Made by a program: the position numbers and the translations under genes. A stretch of DNA of 64,000 nt, taken from Candidatus Albibeggiatoa sp. nov. NOAA (lineage in GTDB: Bacteria > Pseudomonadota > Gammaproteobacteria > Beggiatoales > Beggiatoaceae). Under the pieces are notes generated by a model, which worked only from the letters and a program-made list of their open reading frames with translations, had not been told where the DNA came from and made no database searches. The stretch lies in contig JAOXRS010000073.1 in NCBI GenBank assembly GCA_025800385.1, forward strand, positions 1-64,000, read 5' to 3'. This document shows, piece after piece, positions 9,901 through 18,615 of the stretch; the first letter of the stretch is position 1, and each line of letters begins with the position of its first letter.

Positions 9901-10698
9901 ACGATTAGCTTATGGAATCTATCAACTGAGCAGATGATAGGACAACCTTTAGTTGGGCATACTAGTAAAATTAGATACACAGCCTTCAGTCCAGATGAAA
10001 AAATACTCGCTTCAGGAGATGAGAACGGTATTATCATATTATGGGATGTAGCAACAGGACAGGTTTTAGACCAGCCTTTAATTGGACACTCAGATACTAT
10101 TTATAGCCTCACATTTAGCCCAGATGGAAAAATACTCGCATCAGGAAGTTCCGATAATAACGTCAGACTATGGAATGTAGCAACAAGACAAGCTTTAGGT
10201 CAACCACTAGCAGGACATTCTAGCTCTGTTTATACCCTTGCTTTCAGTCCAGATGGAAAAACCCTTGCGTCAGGCGGTGAAGATGACACCATTAGATTAT
10301 GGGATGTAGCCACAGGTCAGGTTTTGGGTCAACCACTGGAACATGCCATTCAAGTTAATAGTGTCGTCTTCAGTCCAGATGGAAAAACCCTTGCGTCAGG
10401 GGCTGGGGGCGGTGATAAAACCGTGAGATTATGGGACATTGATTCTGCATCTTGGGTAAAAAAAGCCTGTGCTATCGTCAACCGCAACTTCAGTCATCAA
10501 GAATGGCAAAAATACATGGGTGATCGCCCACATCAAAAAACGTGTCCAGATTTTCCTAAAGATACCCTAGGAGCAATCAAGCTGGCTGAAGAAGCCCGTA
10601 AACTCCTTAGAGAAGACAAAATCGAACAAGCTAAAGCCAAATTCCAACAAGCTAGAGAATGGGATGAGAGTGTAGTGTGGGGTGATGAAGACTTATGA
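6955..10698 (+). CDS. STAND NTPase with transmembrane segment and WD40 repeats
   Basis: Signal-transduction ATPase of the nSTAND type, likely a sensor and switch protein. A short N-terminal Gly/Asp-rich beta segment (about 12-45, GDVSLHADGD) leads into an NTPase with P-loop GASGSGKSS (94-102) and Walker B LVVIFDQFE (166-174). A hydrophobic segment at about 502-524 probably spans the membrane. About 13 WD40 repeats (598-1165) should form two propellers, and an 80-residue tail (WVKKACAIVNRN to end) is shared with the next gene. I chose ATG 6955 over the TTG at 6940, although neither has a clear ribosome site. No effector domain is visible. The downstream caspase-STAND-WD40 gene starts 77 nt after this stop, so the two are probably co-transcribed. 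Confidence 0.88.
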   Translation: MSNQASAESNQQNGIHISETSGDVSLHADGDIIAGNKTVIQNIIQQAVKQLTSTPYKFLASYDIADRDIFYGRSAVVEALASKVPRYKTLIINGASGSGKSSLVNAGLIPRLADNDYSYISFREYTHPLQQLCDYLIQHSNLEREQTLTNCTLLQLLHAFRDTQKLVVIFDQFERFLVNVPSELRHEFIKALQDCLNSDLTVQEMNFVFVLRQDFFGQMVSEIENIIPQFLNESAHVNLQPLSQQEAREAIVQPLENLSLKIMYDQEFVDEVLLSGLMAHSVEHTGINPPHLQIVCNQLYETAHKKLQTSGSAIINKTLYEKLGGVETILQTYLDRTVEEITHDPEKTAVVRSMLKVMIETVGTRKFVSLEDLRRALPDVVEVEVIQFLDKLRERRVVELRQPHYSLSHEFMVEKVRSWFDEREMARQQALETLQRGITEWQVSEALLNEKQVATIQHWLADDLTAEERQLLNNSEQAYKETQRREQAQKQQLAASKAARQKAILVGLVVAVILTVVSVFFAMTANEAKQEATERADTLFLEKLGTQAILAAQLPSVSNGYYEHALLLAVQAFKEKDTATTRSNLLSVLQSKKQRKTFLYGHTKGTNGMALSPDGKILASGGANQTIRLWDIATGKMLNQFLIGHTSNISSLAFSPDGKILASGSDDHTIRLWNITTGQALGQPLTGHSRQVSTVAFSPDGKILASGGQDNAVRLWDVTTGQALGQPMGMAVDWPLSKGFFWMSSVAFSPDGKTLASGSWDKTIRLWDVATGQAIGDPFIGHSSVIYTIAFSPDGKTLASAGEDNTVRLWDVETRQALGRPLTGHTSGVLSIAFSPDGKILASGSWDETVRLWDVAKGQALGQPLGQSTAGHSRVISSIVFSPDGQTLISGGFSDMISLWNIKAKHVLDKPLTTYDGRVYEVAFSIDGQFLASENRDNTVGLWNVTTGEALDSPSVERIRAIKNMSFPDSERKTYAPVNEDNTISLWNLSTEQMIGQPLVGHTSKIRYTAFSPDEKILASGDENGIIILWDVATGQVLDQPLIGHSDTIYSLTFSPDGKILASGSSDNNVRLWNVATRQALGQPLAGHSSSVYTLAFSPDGKTLASGGEDDTIRLWDVATGQVLGQPLEHAIQVNSVVFSPDGKTLASGAGGGDKTVRLWDIDSASWVKKACAIVNRNFSHQEWQKYMGDRPHQKTCPDFPKDTLGAIKLAEEARKLLREDKIEQAKAKFQQAREWDESVVWGDEDL

Positions 10699-10775
10699 TT
10701 GTTGAATAGGGTGAAATAAAAGTCTGTCTATCCCGTTACTTGCTACATGCCGATAAAGTCAAAAAAGGATATTTC

Positions 10776-13700
10776 ATGAGCCGCGATGCCCTCGTGATAG
10801 GAATCAATTTATACAATGAGTTACAGCCGTTAGAAAAGCCTGTGAATGATGCAGAGGCCGTTGCACATTTGTTAGAAACTCAAGGTGGCTTTCGGGTCAA
10901 GCGTTTACCTTTATCGGCGGCACAAAGCATTGATGAAAAAGGGGTGCTCAGCTTTGCAGAGTTAGAAAAAGCAATCTGTCAGTTATTTGCGCCTGAAACT
11001 ACGGATAACTTGCCTGATACGGCTTTGTTGTTTTTTGCGGGACATGGCTTGCGTCGAGTCATGGCAGGTGTGGCTGATGGATATTTGGCGACCAGTGACA
11101 GTGATCCAAATAAACACCTGTATGGCTTATCTTTAGAATGGCTGAAAAAAGTATTACAAAACAGTCCAATTAAACAACAAATTGTATGGCTAGATTGTTG
11201 TTTCAGTGGTGAATTATTGAACTTTGACGAGACGGCATTGGGCAATAAAGAGGCTTATGCACGGTGTTTTATTGCGGCATCACGGGATTATGAAGAAGCA
11301 TATGAAAGTGTGTCTAGCAAACATGGTGTGTTGACCGAGGTGTTATTGCAGGGCTTGGCCGCTCAACACTCAGTGGATAATTATGATTTAGCCGACTTTA
11401 TTCAAACCAAATTAACCAGCAGTGTACAAAAACCGTTGGTGCGCAACTTTGGACGGATTATTTTAACCCAAACTATAACTGATCTTGAGAAGCAACCACT
11501 CAGTGGTGAATGTCCTTACAAAGGCTTACGTTTCTTTGATGAAGCCGATGCAAAGTATTTTCATGGCCGTGAAGCGTTGACCGAGCAGTTAATTGATGCG
11601 GTGCGTAGCAGTCACTTTTTAGCCGTGTTGGGTGTATCGGGCAGTGGCAAATCATCAGTGATACGAGCGGGTTTGTTGCATCAGTTACGCTTAGGCAAAC
11701 ATTTAGGCGAAAGTCGAGACTGGCATTTGTGTAAGCCATTTACCCCCGCACAGAATGAACGTAAACCATTAGAAAACTTAGCACAAGCTTTAGTTGATGA
11801 CGATTTGCCACCAGCGACTCGTTTAAAAGAATTGGAAAGTGTGCTGCATTTCTTGGCCAAAGGTGCAGCGGGTTTGCAGCAATTGTTGGATACGATAGAT
11901 GCGCCGCGTGTGGTGTTGGTGATTGACCAATTTGAAGAGTTATTTACCCGTTGTGATGAACAAGATCGAGAGCAGTTTCTAGCTTGCATTTTGGGCGTGC
12001 TGCCAGAGCCAAATGCTACAGTTGATAAATTGTGTGTAATCTTGACTTTACGGGCAGATTTTTTAGGCAAATGTGCTGAGCAAGATTATTCAGGTTTAAA
12101 CACCTATTTGGATGCACATAGAATCACAGTTACGCCCATGACGGAAGCGGAATTATCGGATGCGATTTTAAAGCCTGCACAGGCGGTGGGTTTGGAAGTC
12201 GAGCCTGAATTGGTCACTGCGATGTTGCAAGATGTGGATGCTGCCAGTTTGCCGTTATTAGAATACAGTTTGTGGGTGTTGTGGGAACATCGGCGGGTCA
12301 ATCGGTTGACGGTAGAGGATTATATACGTGCAGGACGGGTGCAGGGCACATTACAACAAAGTGCAGACAAGGCTTATGCAGATTTGAGTGCAGAAGAACA
12401 AACAGTGGCGCAGTGGATATTTTTGGGCTTGACCCAATTAGGTGAAGGCACAGAAGATACGCGAAAACAAGTATTTAAACAGGAATTGGTAACAGGGCGT
12501 TATGCTGAAGAGATTGTAGATAATGTTTTGAATAAATTAGTGTCTGCACGGTTAGTAGTTGTGGATAGCTGGGATAGTCGCGGGGATGATAAAGCCTTAG
12601 TCACTGTCGTGGATGTCACGCATGAAGCTTTGATTCGGCATTGGGGGTTGTTACGGCAATGGACAAATGACAATCGTGATCTTAAGCGGTGGAAAGATGA
12701 TTTAGCAAAAGATAGGCTGGTATGGACACGGGCAGGTTCTCAAGATGATGATTTATTGCGTGGATTCAAGTTATTGCAAGCTACAGAATATTTGGAAAAA
12801 TATCGTGACAAGTTAAATTACGAAGAAGTCGAGTTTATTACTGCAAGTATTCAGTTACAAGCACAGCAAGAAGCGATACAAAAGCAACAACAAATCAGAC
12901 GCAACCGTTTAACAATAGGTGCACTTATCACAGCTGTCATATTTGTTATCGGGTTGGCTGGGTTTGGGTTGTATGCTGATTCCCAACGCGTCGAAATTGA
13001 GCAGCAAAAACAGGCAAAAGAAATTGCACTGGAGCAAGCTAAAAAATCAGAACAACAAGCAACCAAACAAGCTGAAATGTTGTTTCTTGAAAAACTGGCA
13101 GCACAATCAACCCTAGCTGCTCAATTGCCCAATACGACGAATGGTTATTATGAGCACGCTCTATTGTTGGCAGTACAAATTTTTAAAGAAAAAAACAATG
13201 CAACAACGCGTAGTAATTTATTAAGGGTATTACAGTCTCAACAACAGCATCAACGGCTTTTATACGGGCATACGGATCAAATTTATAGCATGGCTTTTAG
13301 TCCCAATAATCAAGTTCTTGCCTCAGGTAGTTGGGATAATACAGTGAGGTTATGGGATGTGGCGACGGGGCAAACTTTAGGTCAACCCTTAACAGGACAT
13401 TCCAGCTCAGTGATTAGTGTGGCTTTTAGTCCAGATGGAAAGACATTAGCCTCAGGCAGTGTAGATAACACAGTTAGATTATGGGATGTAGAAACAAGAA
13501 AACCTTTAGGTCAACCGTTAACTGCACATACACATACGATTTATAAAACCATTTTTAGCCCAGATGGAAAAACGCTGGCTTCTGCAAGTCGGGATAAAAC
13601 CATTAGATTATGGGACGTGGCAACCAGAAAACCTTTAGGTCAACCGTTAACAGGGCATTCCGATACAGTCACTAATATCATTTTTAGTGCAGATGGCAAA

Positions 13701-15296
13701 ATACTGACCTCAGAAAGCAAGGACAACACAATCAGGCACTGGGATGTGGCAACGGGACAAGCCTTGAACCAATCTCTAAATGGGCGTTCTCGTTATATTA
13801 CACATTCAGCTTTTACACCCGATGGTAAAACACTGGCTTTCGGTGGTAGAGAAAACCTCTCGGTAAGCTTATGGAATGTTGAAACAGGACAAGCTTTAGG
13901 CCAACCCTTAAGCAAACATACTAGTGTGATTTCTGGTCTTGCTTTTAGTCCAGATGGAAAAACGCTGGCTTCAGGCAGTTGGGATAAGACAGTAATACTG
14001 TGGGATATGAAGACGGGACAAGCGTTAGGTCAACCTTTAAGAGGACACTCTCATTATGTCACGAGTGTCGTTTTTAATTCAGATGGGAAAGCACTGGCTT
14101 CAGGTAGCTCAGATAATACGATTAGATTATGGGACATGATGCCACAACCAACCTTACTCGGCCAAACTTTCAAAAGCTCTGATTTTATAAGCAACATCAC
14201 TATCAGTTCAGATGGTCAAACCCTCGCATCTGGGAGTATGGATGGCACAATCCACATGTGGGATACCACAACAGGACAAGCTTTGGGTCAACCTTTAGTT
14301 GGACATACTGATAGCGTAAATAGTGTCGCTTTTAGTCCAGACGGTAAAATCCTTGCGTCTGGAGGCAGCGATAACACCATCAAGTTATGGGATGTAGCAA
14401 CTAGACAGGTTTTAGACTTGCCCGTAATGAAACATACTAATTTCATTCTTAGCATGACTTTTAGTCCAGATGGTAAAACCCTCGCATCTGGAGGAGGTGA
14501 TAACACCATTAAGTTATGGGATGTGGAAACAGGACAAGCCTTAGACTTACCTTTAATGGAACACGCCGCCTATGTTTTTAGTGTTGTGTTTAGTCCAGAT
14601 GGTAAAATCCTCGCCTCTGCGGGAGGTGATAAGATTATCAAATTATGGGATGCAGCAACAGGGCAAAGCCTAGCTCAACCTTTCAAAGGACATCTTCGTG
14701 GGATTCATAAAATAGCATTTAGCCCAGATGGGGCATTGCTTGCTTCCAGCAGTGGTGATAGCACAATCAGATTATGGGATGTGGCAACAGGGCAGTCTGA
14801 GGGGCAGCCGCTAAAAGGGCATTTTAGTGCAGTTCTTAGTGTGGCTTTCAGTCCAGATGGCAACACGCTCGTGTCAGCAGGTGATGACAGTATGATAAGA
14901 CTATGGGACGTGGAAACAAGACAAGCCTTAGGCCAGCCTTTTAGGGGAAATTTGAGTTATGTGACTGATGTCAGCTTTATGCCAGACGGTAAATCTATTG
15001 CGTCGAGCAGTTATAACACGGTTCAATTATGGAATGTAGACCTAGAATCATGGGTGAAAAAAGCGTGTACTATCGCCAACCGCAACTTCAGTCATCAAGA
15101 ATGGCAAAAATACATGGGCAACCGTCCGCATGAGAAAACTTGTCCAGATTTTCCTAAAGATACCCTAGGCGCAATCGAACTGGCTGAAGAAGCCCGTAAA
15201 CTCCTTAGAGAAGACAAAACCGAACAAGCCAAAGCCAAATTCCAACAAGCTAGAGAATGGGATGAGAGTGTAGTGTGGGGTGATGAAGCATTATAA
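10776..15296 (+). CDS. Caspase-like / STAND NTPase / WD40 protein, 1506 aa
   Basis: Predicted caspase-fold (C14) protease coupled to a STAND switch and a WD40 sensor. The N-terminal caspase-like domain (1-235) has ALVIGINLY, the His motif FFAGHG (His90) and the Cys motif LDCCFSG (Cys142, by analogy with metacaspases), so the dyad looks intact. The nSTAND1 module begins CPYKGLRFFDEAD (246) with P-loop GVSGSGKSS (286-294) and Walker B VVLVIDQFEE (about 378-388). A hydrophobic segment at about 711-733 likely anchors it in the membrane. Fourteen WD40 repeats follow (828-1421), then the same 80-residue tail as the upstream gene. ATG 10776 is preferred because AAAAAAGGAT lies just upstream; a TTG at 10740 is also open. 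Substrate and trigger are unknown; a role in programmed death or conflict is inference from the family. Confidence 0.9.
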   Translation: MSRDALVIGINLYNELQPLEKPVNDAEAVAHLLETQGGFRVKRLPLSAAQSIDEKGVLSFAELEKAICQLFAPETTDNLPDTALLFFAGHGLRRVMAGVADGYLATSDSDPNKHLYGLSLEWLKKVLQNSPIKQQIVWLDCCFSGELLNFDETALGNKEAYARCFIAASRDYEEAYESVSSKHGVLTEVLLQGLAAQHSVDNYDLADFIQTKLTSSVQKPLVRNFGRIILTQTITDLEKQPLSGECPYKGLRFFDEADAKYFHGREALTEQLIDAVRSSHFLAVLGVSGSGKSSVIRAGLLHQLRLGKHLGESRDWHLCKPFTPAQNERKPLENLAQALVDDDLPPATRLKELESVLHFLAKGAAGLQQLLDTIDAPRVVLVIDQFEELFTRCDEQDREQFLACILGVLPEPNATVDKLCVILTLRADFLGKCAEQDYSGLNTYLDAHRITVTPMTEAELSDAILKPAQAVGLEVEPELVTAMLQDVDAASLPLLEYSLWVLWEHRRVNRLTVEDYIRAGRVQGTLQQSADKAYADLSAEEQTVAQWIFLGLTQLGEGTEDTRKQVFKQELVTGRYAEEIVDNVLNKLVSARLVVVDSWDSRGDDKALVTVVDVTHEALIRHWGLLRQWTNDNRDLKRWKDDLAKDRLVWTRAGSQDDDLLRGFKLLQATEYLEKYRDKLNYEEVEFITASIQLQAQQEAIQKQQQIRRNRLTIGALITAVIFVIGLAGFGLYADSQRVEIEQQKQAKEIALEQAKKSEQQATKQAEMLFLEKLAAQSTLAAQLPNTTNGYYEHALLLAVQIFKEKNNATTRSNLLRVLQSQQQHQRLLYGHTDQIYSMAFSPNNQVLASGSWDNTVRLWDVATGQTLGQPLTGHSSSVISVAFSPDGKTLASGSVDNTVRLWDVETRKPLGQPLTAHTHTIYKTIFSPDGKTLASASRDKTIRLWDVATRKPLGQPLTGHSDTVTNIIFSADGKILTSESKDNTIRHWDVATGQALNQSLNGRSRYITHSAFTPDGKTLAFGGRENLSVSLWNVETGQALGQPLSKHTSVISGLAFSPDGKTLASGSWDKTVILWDMKTGQALGQPLRGHSHYVTSVVFNSDGKALASGSSDNTIRLWDMMPQPTLLGQTFKSSDFISNITISSDGQTLASGSMDGTIHMWDTTTGQALGQPLVGHTDSVNSVAFSPDGKILASGGSDNTIKLWDVATRQVLDLPVMKHTNFILSMTFSPDGKTLASGGGDNTIKLWDVETGQALDLPLMEHAAYVFSVVFSPDGKILASAGGDKIIKLWDAATGQSLAQPFKGHLRGIHKIAFSPDGALLASSSGDSTIRLWDVATGQSEGQPLKGHFSAVLSVAFSPDGNTLVSAGDDSMIRLWDVETRQALGQPFRGNLSYVTDVSFMPDGKSIASSSYNTVQLWNVDLESWVKKACTIANRNFSHQEWQKYMGNRPHEKTCPDFPKDTLGAIELAEEARKLLREDKTEQAKAKFQQAREWDESVVWGDEAL

Positions 15297-15400
15297 TTGT
15301 TGAACAGGATTTAATGGATAATGAGATAGGCATGATGATGCTTTAATCTTATTTGTCCTTAAACCTGTATCACCTTGTTCCCAAACCTGAAATTTTTTAC

Positions 15401-15420
15401 TCTGTGATCTAAGTCACAGA
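15401..15420. promoter_or_regulatory. CRP-like operator
   Basis: Perfect inverted repeat TCTGTGA-tctaag-TCACAGA with 7-bp arms, containing the CRP consensus TGTGA-N6-TCACA at 15403-15418. It lies 65 bp before the LRR start at 15485. Its centre (15410.5) is 32 bp from the centre of a GATAAT box. Confidence 0.72.
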
Positions 15421-15439
15421 TAGCCATGCTAAATATTGC

Positions 15440-15445
15440 GATAAT
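15440..15445 (+). promoter_or_regulatory. -10 box of a likely class II CRP-dependent promoter
   Basis: GATAAT is placed so that transcription would start near 15452. This puts the CRP site centre at about -41.5, the textbook class II position. No good -35 is seen, as expected for such promoters. Confidence 0.55.
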
Positions 15446-15484
15446 GCGTTGATACGCCATCCTATTGTTCCTAAGGAAAAAATC

Positions 15485-18409
15485 ATGACAACAAAACACC
15501 CTAGGTACATTTACGGCTTATTGCTGTATTTGTGTTTTAGTCCCTTATTACTTCACGCTAATGAGTGCACTCAAAATCAATGTGACTATAGCATACACAT
15601 AGACAAAGAAATTTATGGTCGGTATGGTGCATTTATTACTTTAAAAATGACGTTACCTGCTAACGGTAAAGCAGGTATTGTCGGCGCAACATTTTCCAAG
15701 ATACCTGACTCAGATACTTCAAGGAAAACCACGTACCGCATACTCAATCACTCAACATCTAATCCATCAAATAATGCACCACATCGCATCCGTTTTTCTG
15801 TATTAGAGCCTGAAATCATTAAGATCAATCTCACTGAAACAACAGATGATACCCCAAGACAATTATCGCTTTATCAAATTCAACAAGATGAGCAAATTCT
15901 TATTTATGAACACGTTACCTTTACAGCACTTCCAGAAAATACATCCTCTTTAGAAATAACAAGTAGCTTTTCAGCTAACATTGATGCACAAATCATCACA
16001 CCTGTTTTACAAGCTGGGGAGTATATGGCTGAATTAACAAGTGAACAAACCGTAGAACAAACAATATATATTCAAGGGGATGTTGTATCAAAAACCCAAA
16101 CAGAAGGCTGGCTAGAACCAGATGGTACATACTCAATTCAAACTGCTATTAACGAACCCAGTACCATACAACTTAGTGTACGTTTTGGGGATAATTATAA
16201 TGTAGGGGCATCAAAACCATTGATGTGGCTAGAGTTTCAGATTTCTGGTTCACCATCATCTCCTCAAGTCATATGGCAAGACCGTATTCTTGAACCTATT
16301 TCGCCCGATGTTGACATCATTCAACAACTGGAACAACAGTCTGGCATAAAATTAAAGCAGTTTGATGATATAAATTTACTGGATAAAAACAGCTATACCT
16401 TAGATGCACAACATCAAGTAACTGGGCTTAACCTTTCTGGCGTGGTGAGTTTAGCAGACATACCTGAGCTTGTATTTTCTTTAACCCAATTACAAAAGTT
16501 GCAAATAAATGGGGCAGGCTCTGCCGCTGAGGACGTTCAAGCAACAACGATTTCACCTAAAATAAAGCAATTGGAAAATTTAACAGAATTGGTTATTAAC
16601 CATAACAAACTGTCAAATATACCAGCAGAAATTGGCCTATTAAAAAATCTAACCACGCTGAACTTAAGCTATAATAAACTAACTGATTTACCAGCAGAAA
16701 TAGGTCAATTACAAAACTTAGAAACACTTATATTAGAATCAAACTACACACTACAAAATCTACCTCCAGAAATAGGTGCGCTCACCAACCTCGTTAAATT
16801 GGACTTATCTAGTCTGTTATTACAGAGCTTGCCTTCAACCGTGTTCAATCTAACGAATTTAACTGAATTAAACTTAGGCGGTAATCAACTACAAAGCCTG
16901 CCCCCTGAAATTGGACAGTTACAAAGTTTAGACAATCTGAACTTAAACGGTAGTCAACTACAAAGCCTGCCCCCTGAAATTGGACAGTTACAAAATTTAA
17001 CCAGCCTAAGCTTGGTCTTTAATCAATTACAAAATTTGCCTGCAGAAATTGGACAATTGCATAATCTAACCAGTTTGAATCTGAATTATAATCCATTACA
17101 AAGTTTGCTAGCAGAAATTGGGCTACTATATAATCTAACCAATTTGGATATCAGTTTTACCCAATTACAAAGCTTGCCAGCAGAAATCGGACAACTACAA
17201 AATCTCACTCGACTTAAATTAAAAAATAATCTGTTACAAAGTTTACCTTCTGAAATCGGGCAATTACAAAATCTCACTCGCTTAGATTTAACGATCAATC
17301 AATTACAAAATTTACCACCTGAAATCGGGCAATTACAAAATTTAATTCGCTTAGATTTAAATAATAATCAGTTGCAAAGCTTGCCAGCGGAAATCGGACA
17401 ACTACAAAATCTCACTCGCCTAGATTTAAATACCAATCAGTTACAAAACCTTCCTGCTGAAATAGGACAATTACAAAATGTAACCAATTTGGATTTAAGC
17501 GGTAATCAATTACAAGGCCTACCTTCAGAAATTGGTCAATTGCAAAATTTAAAACAACTCTATTTATGGAATAACCCATTGCAGAGTTTACCGCCTGAAA
17601 TTGTCCAGTTAAACGACTCATGTTACGTAAGTATATCGTCAGATGCACCATTGGTATCGCCTCCTGCCCATATTGCAACACAAGGCATTCCCAGCATTCG
17701 CCAGTACTTTACATCACTAACGCCTCAAGCTGATAGTTGTACATCAAATCAATGTGATTACAGTATTTACTTTGACAAGGCGGGTTATTATGTTGCTAAT
17801 ATTTCATTACCTGAATTTGGACAAGCTGGGATGTGGGGGATGGCCATTGTACTTAGCTCCGATGGTATAAAATCCGCAAACCTTAGTGGTGTCAGTACAG
17901 GCTCAAGCACAAATGTAAATAACGTGTTACCAAGTTGGATTGCGTTTTATCTTGCTGAACAACAAATCATCAATCTGACTCCTTATAATTATTTATATCC
18001 AGATCAACCCGTTTCAATTTCGTTGTTGCAAAGTAAGAATAATGGGCGTACGACCTTTGCTGCCCCAACAACCATCAACCCACAGCAAGCCTTTACATTG
18101 CCTAAAATATTTTCGGGCTTTTATGTAATTGAAATCAATAGCACGAACGAACAAGATATTTATGCAGGCCTCGCAATACAAGGTAGGAATATGTCAAATA
18201 TTCTCAATGGTGGCTGGGTTGAACCTACCAACATAACAGAAGGCTTTGTGTCTTTTTATGTTTCCGCTCCAAGTTTTGCACAGTTTAATCTGCTATTTGC
18301 TGATAAATATGCCACTTTAGGCGCGAGTCAACCACAACTTGAAGTGCAATATATCGAGCAAGCTTCTGGTGAACGGACATCTATTTGGAGAGCATCCGCT
18401 GCAAACTAA
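15485..18409 (+). CDS. Exported LRR protein with beta domains at both ends, 974 aa
   Basis: Member of the exported LRR family with a signal peptide (ends LLLHA), Cys-x4-Cys beta-rich domain, header DVDIIQQLEQQ, and about 18 LRRs of 23 aa. The LRR cap (IPSIRQYF, about residues 735-745) runs straight into a second beta-rich domain that starts CTSNQCDY and closely resembles the N-terminal domain of the 18616-21090 protein, without a second signal peptide. ATG 15485 is preferred to the TTG at 15449: CTAAGGA lies upstream and it matches the paralogues' starts. It is the only family member here that lacks the shared promoter; a CRP-like site replaces it. The C-terminal domain looks like a fusion with a former neighbour. 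Role: recognition or adhesion by inference only. Confidence 0.86.
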   Translation: MTTKHPRYIYGLLLYLCFSPLLLHANECTQNQCDYSIHIDKEIYGRYGAFITLKMTLPANGKAGIVGATFSKIPDSDTSRKTTYRILNHSTSNPSNNAPHRIRFSVLEPEIIKINLTETTDDTPRQLSLYQIQQDEQILIYEHVTFTALPENTSSLEITSSFSANIDAQIITPVLQAGEYMAELTSEQTVEQTIYIQGDVVSKTQTEGWLEPDGTYSIQTAINEPSTIQLSVRFGDNYNVGASKPLMWLEFQISGSPSSPQVIWQDRILEPISPDVDIIQQLEQQSGIKLKQFDDINLLDKNSYTLDAQHQVTGLNLSGVVSLADIPELVFSLTQLQKLQINGAGSAAEDVQATTISPKIKQLENLTELVINHNKLSNIPAEIGLLKNLTTLNLSYNKLTDLPAEIGQLQNLETLILESNYTLQNLPPEIGALTNLVKLDLSSLLLQSLPSTVFNLTNLTELNLGGNQLQSLPPEIGQLQSLDNLNLNGSQLQSLPPEIGQLQNLTSLSLVFNQLQNLPAEIGQLHNLTSLNLNYNPLQSLLAEIGLLYNLTNLDISFTQLQSLPAEIGQLQNLTRLKLKNNLLQSLPSEIGQLQNLTRLDLTINQLQNLPPEIGQLQNLIRLDLNNNQLQSLPAEIGQLQNLTRLDLNTNQLQNLPAEIGQLQNVTNLDLSGNQLQGLPSEIGQLQNLKQLYLWNNPLQSLPPEIVQLNDSCYVSISSDAPLVSPPAHIATQGIPSIRQYFTSLTPQADSCTSNQCDYSIYFDKAGYYVANISLPEFGQAGMWGMAIVLSSDGIKSANLSGVSTGSSTNVNNVLPSWIAFYLAEQQIINLTPYNYLYPDQPVSISLLQSKNNGRTTFAAPTTINPQQAFTLPKIFSGFYVIEINSTNEQDIYAGLAIQGRNMSNILNGGWVEPTNITEGFVSFYVSAPSFAQFNLLFADKYATLGASQPQLEVQYIEQASGERTSIWRASAAN

Positions 18410-18417
18410 GATCCAAG

Positions 18418-18521
18418 ACACTGTAAATGTACCAAGGTCTATGAATTGTCGTAATGCGGTTTCCTAAAAACGAATTAAAAAGGATTGCATTAAGGTATAG
18501 ATCAGGAATAGGTAATTGTAA
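18418..18521 (-). pseudogene. Solo copy of the LRR-family promoter and gene start
   Basis: On the minus strand this carries the family promoter (TTACAA, 16 bp, TATACC at 18494-18521), the leader, and about a dozen codons matching TIHRPWYIYSV. The start ATG is changed to ACG (18450-18452) and homology ends next to the stop of the 15485 gene. If active, the promoter would read antisense into that gene. Confidence 0.7.
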
Positions 18522-18615
18522 GGTTTGTGTGAGTCTGAACAAGATTACACAGATTTAAAGATAAGCAAAATATCTTGTCTATCTCAATCATCTATTTAAT
18601 CCTGTTCAAAAACGA

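Noticed and set aside
13000..13080. Gln-rich stretch in the caspase-STAND gene as a low-complexity artefact or frameshift
   Set aside because: The same helical Gln/Lys-rich segment follows the membrane segment in the upstream paralogue; it is a normal coiled-coil linker.
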